A stretch of 45,696 nt of DNA from Pontibacillus marinus BH030004 = DSM 16465 (GTDB taxonomy: Bacteria; Bacillota; Bacilli; Bacillales; BH030062). The notes under the pieces were generated by a model, which was not told the origin of the DNA, ran no database searches, and saw nothing but the letters and a program-made list of their open reading frames with translations. The DNA lies in the NCBI RefSeq assembly GCF_000425225.1, contig NZ_AULJ01000013.1:1-45696 (forward strand). The letters run 5' to 3'. This document shows positions 1-7,332 of the stretch, piece by piece (positions within the stretch are counted from its first letter, which is position 1; each line of letters begins with the position of its first letter). A program made the position numbers and the translations under genes.

Positions 1-342
1 GTAGTTCTGGGAGAGAGTGTTCTAATTCCAGGTTAATCCTATCATGACAAGGGTCTGAGCAACTTCTCTTACTATGATTTCCAATCAATATGAGGTGGGG
101 AAAGCCAAATTATGGTCCGTTAGTTTCCATAATCGCGTGGAGGGAAGGAAACGGCAAACTGTCGTGGTAACAAAGGCAAGACGAGACCCCGCAAGGAGCG
201 TAGCGTATGAGGAGGCTCGGCTTGTCTTCCACAACAGGCTTGCCGTTTCACTGACCGGAACAAATTACTCAACAGCAACGGACTTCTCCCAACCAATATC
301 TCGGAATCAAGTCTTCAACAATCCTGCCATAAAGCTGAATAA
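1..342 (+). repeat. Foldback intergenic repeat, copy A (left part missing)
   Basis: This is the right half of a repeat found four more times in the window. It contains the centre segment (1-115) and the right hairpin module, whose arms GAAACGGCAA (about 148-157) and TTGCCGTTTC (240-249) are perfectly complementary. The end carries AATCAAGTCTTCAACAATCC and GAATAA (337-342), the same end as copies B and D. The left module lies outside the window. A 103-codon open frame at 74-385 runs through the repeat and is not considered a gene. Confidence 0.85.
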
Positions 343-380
343 CTTTAAGGTAGGACTTCACCATTTTCATTTGTTCTTGA

Positions 381-418
381 TATAAAAAGAAGACGAAATC
401 AAATTCGATTTCGTCTTC
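381..418 (-). terminator. Rho-independent terminator of ytoQ
   Basis: A perfect 12-bp stem, GAAGACGAAATC (389-400) and GATTTCGTCTTC (407-418), is followed on the minus strand by a T-run (complement of 382-388). It sits 24 bp past the ytoQ stop codon. Confidence 0.85.
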
Positions 419-441
419 AAATCAATGGAATTAGTAAATAG

Positions 442-882
442 CTACTCAAAAATATAAGAAATGACATCTAAAGCTTGATCAATCGTTTCTACCGTTACAT
501 TCGCCTTATTTGATAACTCTTTTAATGGGTGGTGTAAAGATTCTGGACGAACCAATATGACCGGCTTGCCCATTGTTAATGCAGTACTTGCATCCATTGC
601 TGTGTTCCACTGTTTGTACTTGTCTCCAAACAAAGCAATGACAACATCAGATTTTTGCATTAACACTTGTGTACGCAAATTATTAATACTTGAAGCAGCA
701 TCATCCCGATAGACAGGGTTAGGTTGTTCTCCTAAAATATCTTCTCCAACTGAATCAGAACGATCATGTTGTTCTTGAGGTCCTACAAAGTGTAAGGGTA
801 AATCCTTTTGTGATGCTTTTTCTTTTACATCATCTCTCCAAGAATCATGAATTTGTCCTGCAAGATAGACGGTTAGCTCCAT
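442..882 (-). CDS. ytoQ: YtoQ family protein
   Basis: A 146-residue cytoplasmic protein recognised as YtoQ of Bacillus, a family related in fold to nucleoside 2-deoxyribosyltransferases. The N-terminus MELTVYLAGQIHDSWR and the central segment SDVVIALFGDKYKQWNTAMDAS are the recognisable blocks, the second resembling the nucleotide-binding part of that fold. The biochemical role is not established in the family as far as I know, so catalysis is not claimed. The ATG at 880-882 has a GGAGGAAT ribosome site just upstream on the minus strand. The gene stands alone, ends in a strong terminator, and is divergent from the next gene. Confidence 0.8.
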   Translation of the reverse strand: MELTVYLAGQIHDSWRDDVKEKASQKDLPLHFVGPQEQHDRSDSVGEDILGEQPNPVYRDDAASSINNLRTQVLMQKSDVVIALFGDKYKQWNTAMDASTALTMGKPVILVRPESLHHPLKELSNKANVTVETIDQALDVISYIFE

Positions 883-1023
883 AATGATATTCCTCCTCTA
901 ACTGAAACAAAATCTGTTAATTATTTCCCTTATTAAGTTTAGCATAAACGGTTATATAGGGCAGTTAATAGGTTATAACCTGCAATGAGAGTATGAATTT
1001 TTTTACACTTAGAAAATCGATCC

Positions 1024-1051
1024 TTGTCAAATGACAATCTCATAGTATGAT
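1024..1051 (+). promoter_or_regulatory. Putative sigma-A promoter with overlapping palindrome
   Basis: TTGTCA (1024-1029), a 16-bp spacer and TATGAT (1046-1051) form a good vegetative promoter for the gene at 1110. The -35 box is the left arm of the perfect inverted repeat TTGTCA-AA-TGACAA (1024-1037), an operator-like arrangement. No cognate regulator can be named. Confidence 0.6.
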
Positions 1052-1109
1052 AGAAATAGAAGATTTAAAAGAGACACTTGTTGAAGATTGAAGCAGGGGG
1101 AGAGTCGCA

Positions 1110-1664
1110 TTGAAACAGTTTAATCCAAAATGGCTTTTAGTGGGCTTAGTTGGTGTAGCCATTACTGTCCTGCTGATTTTGTTCTTGTCAGGGTTCTTTG
1201 TATCAGAGAAACAAGCCATGCAAAATGCAAAATCTGCAGCAAAAGAGGCTTTTAACAAAGAAGAAGTTCCGTTCACGAAAGAATTAGAAAGCATATCCTT
1301 GTATATGCCGAAAACGATGAAGATTGTGTCTAATTCAGCCAATAATCTTATACTTAGAGAAGATGAACAAGGATATATTCTTTTTTATAATCCTTTTGAG
1401 AAGTTAAAAAGTGACACCTTTTATAAGGATGCTAAAAAAGCTAAAGATATCGAGTTGATTGAAACCTTTAGGAATGAAGAGCGCTTCGGATATATTCGCG
1501 TCATTAAGTTAGATGAGGAGACTTATGAACTTCAGGTTGGCGTTGGTGGCGTTAGGATGACTACCGAAACGGACAAGAATGATTTAAAAGAAGATGCACA
1601 TGAAATGATGAAGATTGTTCGTTCAATAGCTTATTCGACGATCGAAACAACAAAATCAAAATAA
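1110..1664 (+). CDS. Membrane-anchored protein of unknown function
   Basis: A 184-residue protein that I do not recognise. Residues about 8-30 form one hydrophobic segment (WLLVGLVGVAITVLLILFLSGFF). The charged remainder, about 150 residues, should therefore be extracytoplasmic or form a single-pass N-in/C-out protein. There is no lipobox cysteine. The start is TTG at 1110-1112, preceded by AGGGGGA (1095-1101); no ATG gives a better ribosome site. It has its own promoter upstream and a strong bidirectional terminator downstream, so it is a single-gene unit. A long reverse-strand frame inside it (1040-1342) is a shadow. Confidence 0.7.
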   Translation: MKQFNPKWLLVGLVGVAITVLLILFLSGFFVSEKQAMQNAKSAAKEAFNKEEVPFTKELESISLYMPKTMKIVSNSANNLILREDEQGYILFYNPFEKLKSDTFYKDAKKAKDIELIETFRNEERFGYIRVIKLDEETYELQVGVGGVRMTTETDKNDLKEDAHEMMKIVRSIAYSTIETTKSK

Positions 1665-1671
1665 AGTAAAC

Positions 1672-1701
1672 AAAAAGCTCTCCCATTGGGAGAGCTTTTT
1701 G
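1672..1701. terminator. Bidirectional terminator
   Basis: The hairpin AAGCTCTCCCA / TGGGAGAGCTT (about 1675-1697) has an A-run on the left and a T-run on the right. It can end both the gene at 1110 and the convergent chemoreceptor gene. Confidence 0.9.
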
Positions 1702-1702
1702 T

Positions 1703-3898
1703 TTACTGTCTATGTTGTTGATTTTCATGTTCATCGTCTAATTCATTATCTAAGTTCTCATCTTCCTCAGAAGAGCTAGCAACTTGATCGAAATAATCAT
1801 CTTCATCATTATTATGTTCTTCATCTAGCTTTTCTTCGTAATCAGTTTCTTCAGCGGAAAGCTCTTCTGTATATGACTCATCTTCAACTAGAGTGACTGT
1901 AGACTCTTCTGATTGTTCTTCTTCACCCAATTCAAACTGACTTACTTCTTCGTCAAGCTCATGGGATAGGTTTTGAAGATCCATTGCAGATGAATTCACT
2001 TGAGAAATAGCTTGTAGCTGGTTTTCAGAGGATGCTGCAACTTCTTCTGCTGTTGCGACTGACTCCTCAGAGATTACACTGATTTCATGTAACTTCGTTT
2101 TAAGGTCGTTGTTAAATCCTCCTACTTCGCTTACAGCTTGTTTTACATTGGTGATTTGGCTGTTCATGCTTGTTACATGACCTGCGATGCGATCAAACGC
2201 CTCTTTCGTTTTATTAACAGACTCAGATTGATTTTCTTGATAGGTATGGAATTTCTCAGCTTCCTCAGATAAAGAGGACATTTGCTCTGACATGCCATTA
2301 ACAAGTTGATAAATTTCTTGAGCCTCTTGTTTTGATCGTTCAGCTAACTTTCTTACTTCATCAGCAACTACGGCAAAACCTCGGCCTGATTCACCTGCGC
2401 GGGCAGATTCTATTGCTGCGTTAAGTGCTAAAAGATTGGTGTTGTCAGCAATTTCTTGTATGGTCGAAACAATTTGATTAATTTTTCTTGATTGTTCAGT
2501 AGCTTGTTGTACCTCATTTGTTAGGTGAGATGCTAAACCAATAAAGGAATCGGATGTTTCTTGAAGCTCATTCATGGTTTCAATTCCTGCTTCTCCATCA
2601 TCTTTTGCAGAGGTAAGTGACTCAGAAATTTCATTAGCGTAATCATCTGTACGCTTAATTGCCCCAGAAACGTCTTCAATTAACTTCGTACTCTCTTCAA
2701 TCTGGCTTGCTTGTTCTTGAGAACCAACGGCTACTTGGTTAATGGCTTCACTTACCTCTTGTGACTGTGCTGTTGTTTGCTGAGAAACCGCAGCAAGGTT
2801 AGAGGATGAAGAAGAAAGAACGTTTGATGCATGATTCACTTTTAATAGTGAGTTTTGCATTCGATCTGCCATATTGTTAAATGTGGTAGCTAGTTCAGCC
2901 ATTTCATCTTTTGTTTTCAATTCTACACGGTAGGATAGGTTGCCGTTACCGATAATTTCCGCACCTTCTTTAAGACTCTTAATAGAGCGACTAATGGAAC
3001 GGATTAAGAAGATTCCAGTACCTAGCAGTAATACAATGGCAATTCCACTAATAATGAGTAGCATCGTAACCGTTTTTTGATTCGTTGCTTCTGCTTCTTC
3101 TTGCATTGCAGTGCTTTTCGCATTGGCACTCACAGTTACGGAATTTGCTTGATTTGTAATGTTACTAGCAATTTCACTAAACGTACTAGTGAGGTTACTA
3201 GCCTGAAGTTTGGTATTGGTTATGGTATTTAGGTTTTGCTTAAACTTAAGTAGGTTCATATTAAAGTTACTCGTATCTTCAGAAGGTAGATCAGCTTCAC
3301 TCACTAAATCACGCATTTCATTTGATATCGAGTTGAACTTATTCATGTCTTCTTCACTACCTGATTTCAAGTAGTCTTCTTGTACTAGTTTTAGTTGAAT
3401 AAAAGCGTTACTTAGTTCAGGGTTGTTTGCTTTTTCAACAATCGTATAAAACGAGTCAACTGTATCATTAATTCGTTTGTACATTCCTTCATTTTCAGAA
3501 AAACCAACAATATCATACATGCCAATTAGTGGATCCAGTTGTTCTTCGTAAGCTACAGCACTTTCTTTGATAGAGTTGAATGACTTAGAAATTTCAGGGT
3601 AATCATGATTCTCTTTAGCGTATTTAGTAGCCTTTTCTTGTAGCTTTTGGATTGCCTCTCTCATCGCTTCTCCATTTTCTATGGATGGGTCATTAAAGAA
3701 TGTCTTTTCTGCGTTTCTTGTTAAAGAGACCGTGTATTTAATGTCATCACTTTGCTGGAGTGCTTGTTGCACATTTTCTTGTGCTTCGCTCATTTTCTTT
3801 TGCTCGGTTAAAAAATAAAATGAAAAACCTATTAGGACAATTAAACTAGCTAGGGATAAACCTAGCATTAAGCGTACTCGATTACGTATCGATCTCAA
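1703..3898 (-). CDS. Methyl-accepting chemotaxis protein with acidic C-terminal tail
   Basis: A 731-residue transmembrane chemoreceptor. TM1 is at about residues 10-30, followed by an extracytoplasmic, mostly helical sensor region at about 31-275. TM2 is at 277-299, HAMP at about 300-352, and the long cytoplasmic coiled coil at about 353-655. The hairpin tip that contacts CheA/CheW is clear: [20 protein letters not shown], then the [18 protein letters not shown] block (about 482-522). Residues about 656-731 are an extra, strongly acidic E/D/S-rich tail ending ENQQHRQ. The start is TTG at 3896-3898 with AAAGGGGG upstream on the minus strand. No sigma-D promoter was seen by eye. The ligand is unknown. 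The gene is transcribed alone. Confidence 0.93.
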   Translation of the reverse strand: MRSIRNRVRLMLGLSLASLIVLIGFSFYFLTEQKKMSEAQENVQQALQQSDDIKYTVSLTRNAEKTFFNDPSIENGEAMREAIQKLQEKATKYAKENHDYPEISKSFNSIKESAVAYEEQLDPLIGMYDIVGFSENEGMYKRINDTVDSFYTIVEKANNPELSNAFIQLKLVQEDYLKSGSEEDMNKFNSISNEMRDLVSEADLPSEDTSNFNMNLLKFKQNLNTITNTKLQASNLTSTFSEIASNITNQANSVTVSANAKSTAMQEEAEATNQKTVTMLLIISGIAIVLLLGTGIFLIRSISRSIKSLKEGAEIIGNGNLSYRVELKTKDEMAELATTFNNMADRMQNSLLKVNHASNVLSSSSSNLAAVSQQTTAQSQEVSEAINQVAVGSQEQASQIEESTKLIEDVSGAIKRTDDYANEISESLTSAKDDGEAGIETMNELQETSDSFIGLASHLTNEVQQATEQSRKINQIVSTIQEIADNTNLLALNAAIESARAGESGRGFAVVADEVRKLAERSKQEAQEIYQLVNGMSEQMSSLSEEAEKFHTYQENQSESVNKTKEAFDRIAGHVTSMNSQITNVKQAVSEVGGFNNDLKTKLHEISVISEESVATAEEVAASSENQLQAISQVNSSAMDLQNLSHELDEEVSQFELGEEEQSEESTVTLVEDESYTEELSAEETDYEEKLDEEHNNDEDDYFDQVASSSEEDENLDNELDDEHENQQHRQ

Positions 3899-4149
3899 GA
3901 TGTAAGTCCCCCTTTGTAATATTTAAGTGAAGTTAGTATTCGTCATTTCTTGTGAAATATATGACGAAATTATTAAAAAATTGTTAATTTATCTATTAAT
4001 TATAGAACTATTTATTCAGGATTACAATTGCGTTTCGGGATTTTTGTCTACTTAATTTAAGTAGTAAAAGAATAGATCTAACTTTTATTTCGACATCAAT
4101 CTTTAAACCTTAATAGAATAAGCTAAAATAGATAAGAGAGATTTAGAGG

Positions 4150-4192
4150 ATAACCAATAACGATTGAGTAAGCATTTTGAATTGGTTATGAT
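4150..4192 (+). promoter_or_regulatory. Sigma-A promoter overlapped by a 9-bp inverted repeat
   Basis: TTGAGT (4164-4169), a 17-bp spacer and TATGAT (4187-4192) form a good promoter. ATAACCAAT (4150-4158) and ATTGGTTAT (4181-4189) are a perfect inverted repeat, the right arm overlapping the -10 box, which suggests an operator. The rest of the 325-bp gap between the chemoreceptor and this gene is AT-rich with no other feature seen. Confidence 0.6.
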
Positions 4193-4223
4193 AAAGTTAG
4201 GCACTCAATAAAAGAAAGAGGGA

Positions 4224-5267
4224 ATGATGATGACTCAAAACACTTCATCTATAAAAAAGTTTTTAGACAAACAAGGGGTCACTTTGTCTGCAAAAGAATA
4301 CTTTATAACAGCCTTAAGTTATATGGCATTAGGTCTATTTTCATCCCTTATTATAGGTTTAATTGTAAAAACCATTGGTCAAGAGATTGGGTTTCAACCT
4401 CTTATCGAGATGGGATCATTTGCGATGGAGAAAAAAGTGTGGGGAGGTGCCATTGGCGTAGCGATTGCCTATGGGTTAAAAGCACCGCCTCTTGTTGTGT
4501 TTGCTGCTCTCTTTAGCGGTGCTTTTAGTGCTGAAATTGGTGGTGGGCCTGCAGGGAGTTACATAGCTGCACTTCTTTCCATTGAAATCGGGAAACTTGT
4601 AAGTAAACAAACTAGAATTGATATCATTCTTACACCCTTCATTACAATCATGGTTGGGTATTTAGTAGGCGTTTTAATTAGTCCTTCTGTAAATGCTTTT
4701 ATGCTTGCATTTGGAGATATTATTGAGTGGGCTACAAATCAACGGCCATTTACTATGGGGATCTTGGTTGCAGTTCTAATGGGATGGGCTCTAACAGCGC
4801 CAATCTCAAGCTTAGCAGTTGCTTTAATGTTGGACTTAAGCGGGATTGCGGCAGGGGCAGCGACTGTTGGTTGTGCTGCACAAATGATTGGTTTTGCAAC
4901 GATGAGCTATCGTGATAATGGAATAGGAGGCTGGATTGCTCAAGGAATCGGTACATCTATGCTTCAAGTAGCCAATGTTATAAGAAAACCTCTTTTAATC
5001 ATACCACCTACAGTTGCTGGGGCAGTTCTAGCACCATTTGCTTCAGTGTGGCTCAAAATGGTGAATAACGCACCTGGTGGAGGTATGGGGACAAGTGGAT
5101 TTGTAGGTCAGATCATGACATTTCAACAAATGGGCTTTTCCTGGGAAATTTTTTGGGCTATTCTGGCGTTGCACATTGTTGGTCCTCTTGTTATAACTTT
5201 GCTATTATCGGAATGGTTTAGGAAAAAAGGTTGGATTCAGCCAGGAGATTTAAAAATCGAGTATTAA
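4224..5267 (+). CDS. PTS EIIC-like membrane protein (PF13303-type)
   Basis: A 347-residue polytopic membrane protein with about eight to ten hydrophobic segments rich in Gly and Ala. It resembles the stand-alone phosphotransferase EIIC family (PF13303) of Firmicutes, judging from VWGGAIGVAIAYGLKAPPLVV, the GGGPAGSYIA loop and NNAPGGGMGTSGFVG. No EIIA or EIIB domain is encoded nearby, so its substrate and whether it uses PTS phosphorylation are unknown. Three ATG codons in a row (4224, 4227, 4230) follow AAAGAGGG; 4227 or 4230 gives the more usual spacing. ytpP follows after 16 bp, so the two are probably cotranscribed. Confidence 0.75.
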   Translation: MMMTQNTSSIKKFLDKQGVTLSAKEYFITALSYMALGLFSSLIIGLIVKTIGQEIGFQPLIEMGSFAMEKKVWGGAIGVAIAYGLKAPPLVVFAALFSGAFSAEIGGGPAGSYIAALLSIEIGKLVSKQTRIDIILTPFITIMVGYLVGVLISPSVNAFMLAFGDIIEWATNQRPFTMGILVAVLMGWALTAPISSLAVALMLDLSGIAAGAATVGCAAQMIGFATMSYRDNGIGGWIAQGIGTSMLQVANVIRKPLLIIPPTVAGAVLAPFASVWLKMVNNAPGGGMGTSGFVGQIMTFQQMGFSWEIFWAILALHIVGPLVITLLLSEWFRKKGWIQPGDLKIEY

Positions 5268-5283
5268 GGAGGATGTTATATCC

Positions 5284-5601
5284 ATGAAAACTTTACAATC
5301 ATTAGAAGAATATAAAGAATTATCTCAGTCAGGCAAAACGATTTTCATGTTTTCTGCTGATTGGTGCCCAGATTGCCGTGTAATAGAACCATTTCTACCA
5401 GAACTAGAAGAAAAATATAATTCCTACCAATTCGTTTATGTGGACCGTGATGATTTTATAGAACTGTGCAGAGATTTAGGCGTATTTGGGATCCCAAGCT
5501 TTGTAGCCTTTCATGAGGGCGAAGAAGTTGGCCGATTTGTAAGCAAGGATCGTAAAACAAAAGAGGAAATTGAGAACTTTATAGAAGGTTTATGCTCCTA
5601 A
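5284..5601 (+). CDS. ytpP: Thioredoxin-like protein YtpP
   Basis: A 105-residue single-domain thioredoxin-fold protein with no signal peptide, hence cytoplasmic. The active-site motif is WCPDC (about residues 27-31) rather than the WCGPC of housekeeping thioredoxin. The cis-proline loop is GIPSFVAF (about 75-82). A thiol-disulfide exchange role follows from the fold; its partner is unknown. TAAGGAGGAT at the end of the preceding gene provides the ribosome site, so translation is closely linked to the EIIC-like gene. A terminator follows. Confidence 0.88.
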   Translation: MKTLQSLEEYKELSQSGKTIFMFSADWCPDCRVIEPFLPELEEKYNSYQFVYVDRDDFIELCRDLGVFGIPSFVAFHEGEEVGRFVSKDRKTKEEIENFIEGLCS

Positions 5602-5611
5602 TCATTAATGA

Positions 5612-5646
5612 AAGCCTTGTTACGTTGTAGCAAGGCTTGCTTTTTA
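5612..5646 (+). terminator. Rho-independent terminator after ytpP
   Basis: The stem AAGCCTTG / CAAGGCTT (5612-5638) is followed by GCTTTTTATC. Confidence 0.85.
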
Positions 5647-5713
5647 TCAAAAACAATTCATGCTAAAATAGCTACATGAACGTTTCCTTCAAACAGAAAA
5701 GGAGGAAAAGGAA

Positions 5714-6529
5714 ATGAAGATGACAAGTATTAAAATGAAACGATTATTGGACGAGCGTCTTCAGAACCCAGAATGGCGTACTTCTTTTAATCGAGATAAA
5801 GATATTTATCGTATTGAATGGAAGGATACACAAAAAGGTATTGAAATTTCTCTGCCAGGTATCATTTCGAAATACGAGCAGAAGCAAGATGCTGCTCTTG
5901 ATGAGTTGGAAGAACATATTGAAGAAGCTCTTAAAATCATGAACGAGACGCATGATCTTGTAGGTAAAGAAAAGAGTATCATTCCTGTAATTCGAGCTGC
6001 ATCATTCCCGACAGAATCTAACGAAGGAAAGCCCCTTGTTACAGATGAGCATACAGCTGAAACCCGTATTTATTATGCGTTAGATTTAGGGAAATCTTAT
6101 CGTTTAATTGATGAAGAAATGCTACAGGAGCAAGGTTGGGACCAGGATCGGATCCGAGAAATTGCAAAGTTTAATGTACGATCATTAGATCAGAACATGA
6201 AACAAGATGATGTTGCTGGTAATACATTTTATTTTGTTTCATCAAGCGATGGCTACGATGCTTCCCGTATATTGAACGAAGCTTTACTTGAAGAAATGAA
6301 GGCAAAAAGTCTTGGAGAGTTAGCAGTAGCTGTGCCACATGGAGATGTGTGTATTTTTGCTGATATTCAAAATGACATGGGGTACGATATCTTAGCCCAA
6401 ATGACAATGAAATTCTTTGCTGAAGGCCGTGTACCAATTACTTCTTTACCATTTCTATATGAGGATAAGCAGTTAGAACCGATCTTTATTTTAGCCAAAA
6501 ATAAACCAAAAGATGAAAATCAAGAATAG
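5714..6529 (+). CDS. ytpQ: YtpQ, DUF1444 family protein
   Basis: A 271-residue soluble protein matching YtpQ (DUF1444) of Bacillus in sequence style and gene order. No catalytic motif is apparent and no function is established for the family to my knowledge. The charged N-terminal helices are followed by a mixed alpha/beta region ending in [14 protein letters not shown]. The ATG at 5714 has GGAGG (5701-5705) at a good distance. A possible extended -10 box, TGCTAAAAT (5661-5669), lies upstream. The stop is 22 bp from ytpR, so ytpQ-ytpR form an operon. Confidence 0.85.
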   Translation: MKMTSIKMKRLLDERLQNPEWRTSFNRDKDIYRIEWKDTQKGIEISLPGIISKYEQKQDAALDELEEHIEEALKIMNETHDLVGKEKSIIPVIRAASFPTESNEGKPLVTDEHTAETRIYYALDLGKSYRLIDEEMLQEQGWDQDRIREIAKFNVRSLDQNMKQDDVAGNTFYFVSSSDGYDASRILNEALLEEMKAKSLGELAVAVPHGDVCIFADIQNDMGYDILAQMTMKFFAEGRVPITSLPFLYEDKQLEPIFILAKNKPKDENQE

Positions 6530-6551
6530 TGGAGAAAGGAAGTCATAGCTT

Positions 6552-7160
6552 ATGCAAGTGTATTATAACCATTCAGGAATAGGAGATGTACTCATCTTCC
6601 CATTACAAAAAGGGGAAGATCGTGACAATGTTCATCACGAAAAACATGGTGATGTTATTAAGATTACAGATAGTGAGAGTGGTCACACCTTAGGTTATAA
6701 TATTTTCCAAGCATCTACTTATTTTAACCTTCAGGAAAATGGAGCGATTGCTCTAACAGAAGATTTTCTTAAGGAAATCCAAGAAGTTTTTCAAAAAAAC
6801 GAACTAGATGACAAGCTTGATATTGATCTTTCACCAAAATTTGTTGTTGGTTATGTGAAAGAGAAGGATCAGCATGAAAACGCTGATAAGCTTAGTGTAT
6901 GTAAAGTTGATGTAGGAGACGAGTTACTGCAAATTGTATGTGGCGCTCCTAACGTAGATGCAGGCCAAAAAGTCGTGGTGGCTAAAGTAGGTGCAGTTAT
7001 GCCAAGTGGGATGGAAATTAAAGCGACTGAATTACGTGGCGTACCATCTAATGGCATGATTTGTTCGGCAAAAGAACTTGGTTTACCAAATGCTCCTAAA
7101 GAAAAGGGGATTCTTGTACTTGAAGATAGCTATGAGGTTGGTCAGCCATTTGAGCAATAA
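6552..7160 (+). CDS. ytpR: YtpR, tRNA-binding-domain protein
   Basis: A 202-residue protein. The C-terminal half (about residues 95-198) is the OB-fold tRNA-binding domain seen at the N-terminus of bacterial phenylalanyl-tRNA synthetase beta and in EMAP-II-like proteins. Typical segments are [41 protein letters not shown] and [19 protein letters not shown]. The N-terminal 90 residues form a YtpR-specific domain. Binding of tRNA or another structured RNA is inferred from the domain. It is the last gene of the ytpQ-ytpR unit and is closed by a terminator. Confidence 0.9.
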   Translation: MQVYYNHSGIGDVLIFPLQKGEDRDNVHHEKHGDVIKITDSESGHTLGYNIFQASTYFNLQENGAIALTEDFLKEIQEVFQKNELDDKLDIDLSPKFVVGYVKEKDQHENADKLSVCKVDVGDELLQIVCGAPNVDAGQKVVVAKVGAVMPSGMEIKATELRGVPSNGMICSAKELGLPNAPKEKGILVLEDSYEVGQPFEQ

Positions 7161-7170
7161 TACTGAAGAA

Positions 7171-7206
7171 AATCCGCGATGTTTATCATCGTGGATTTTT
7201 TATTTT
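7171..7206 (+). terminator. Terminator after ytpR
   Basis: The stem AATCCGCGATG / CATCGTGGATT (7171-7197, one G-T pair) is followed by TTTTTATTTTTT. Confidence 0.88.
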
Positions 7207-7332
7207 TTAACTACGCAGCTATATCCATCTAAAGAGGGATTTTCCTTTATAGCACACCTCTACTTTCCCAAAATCCTAAAAAAACTGTTAAAATAGGTGT
7301 ATTCAATATTTTAATAGAGAGAGTGAGCATTG

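Noticed and set aside
74-385. 103-codon open frame at the left edge
   Set aside because: It runs through foldback repeat copy A; the same frame is not kept intact in copies B-D.
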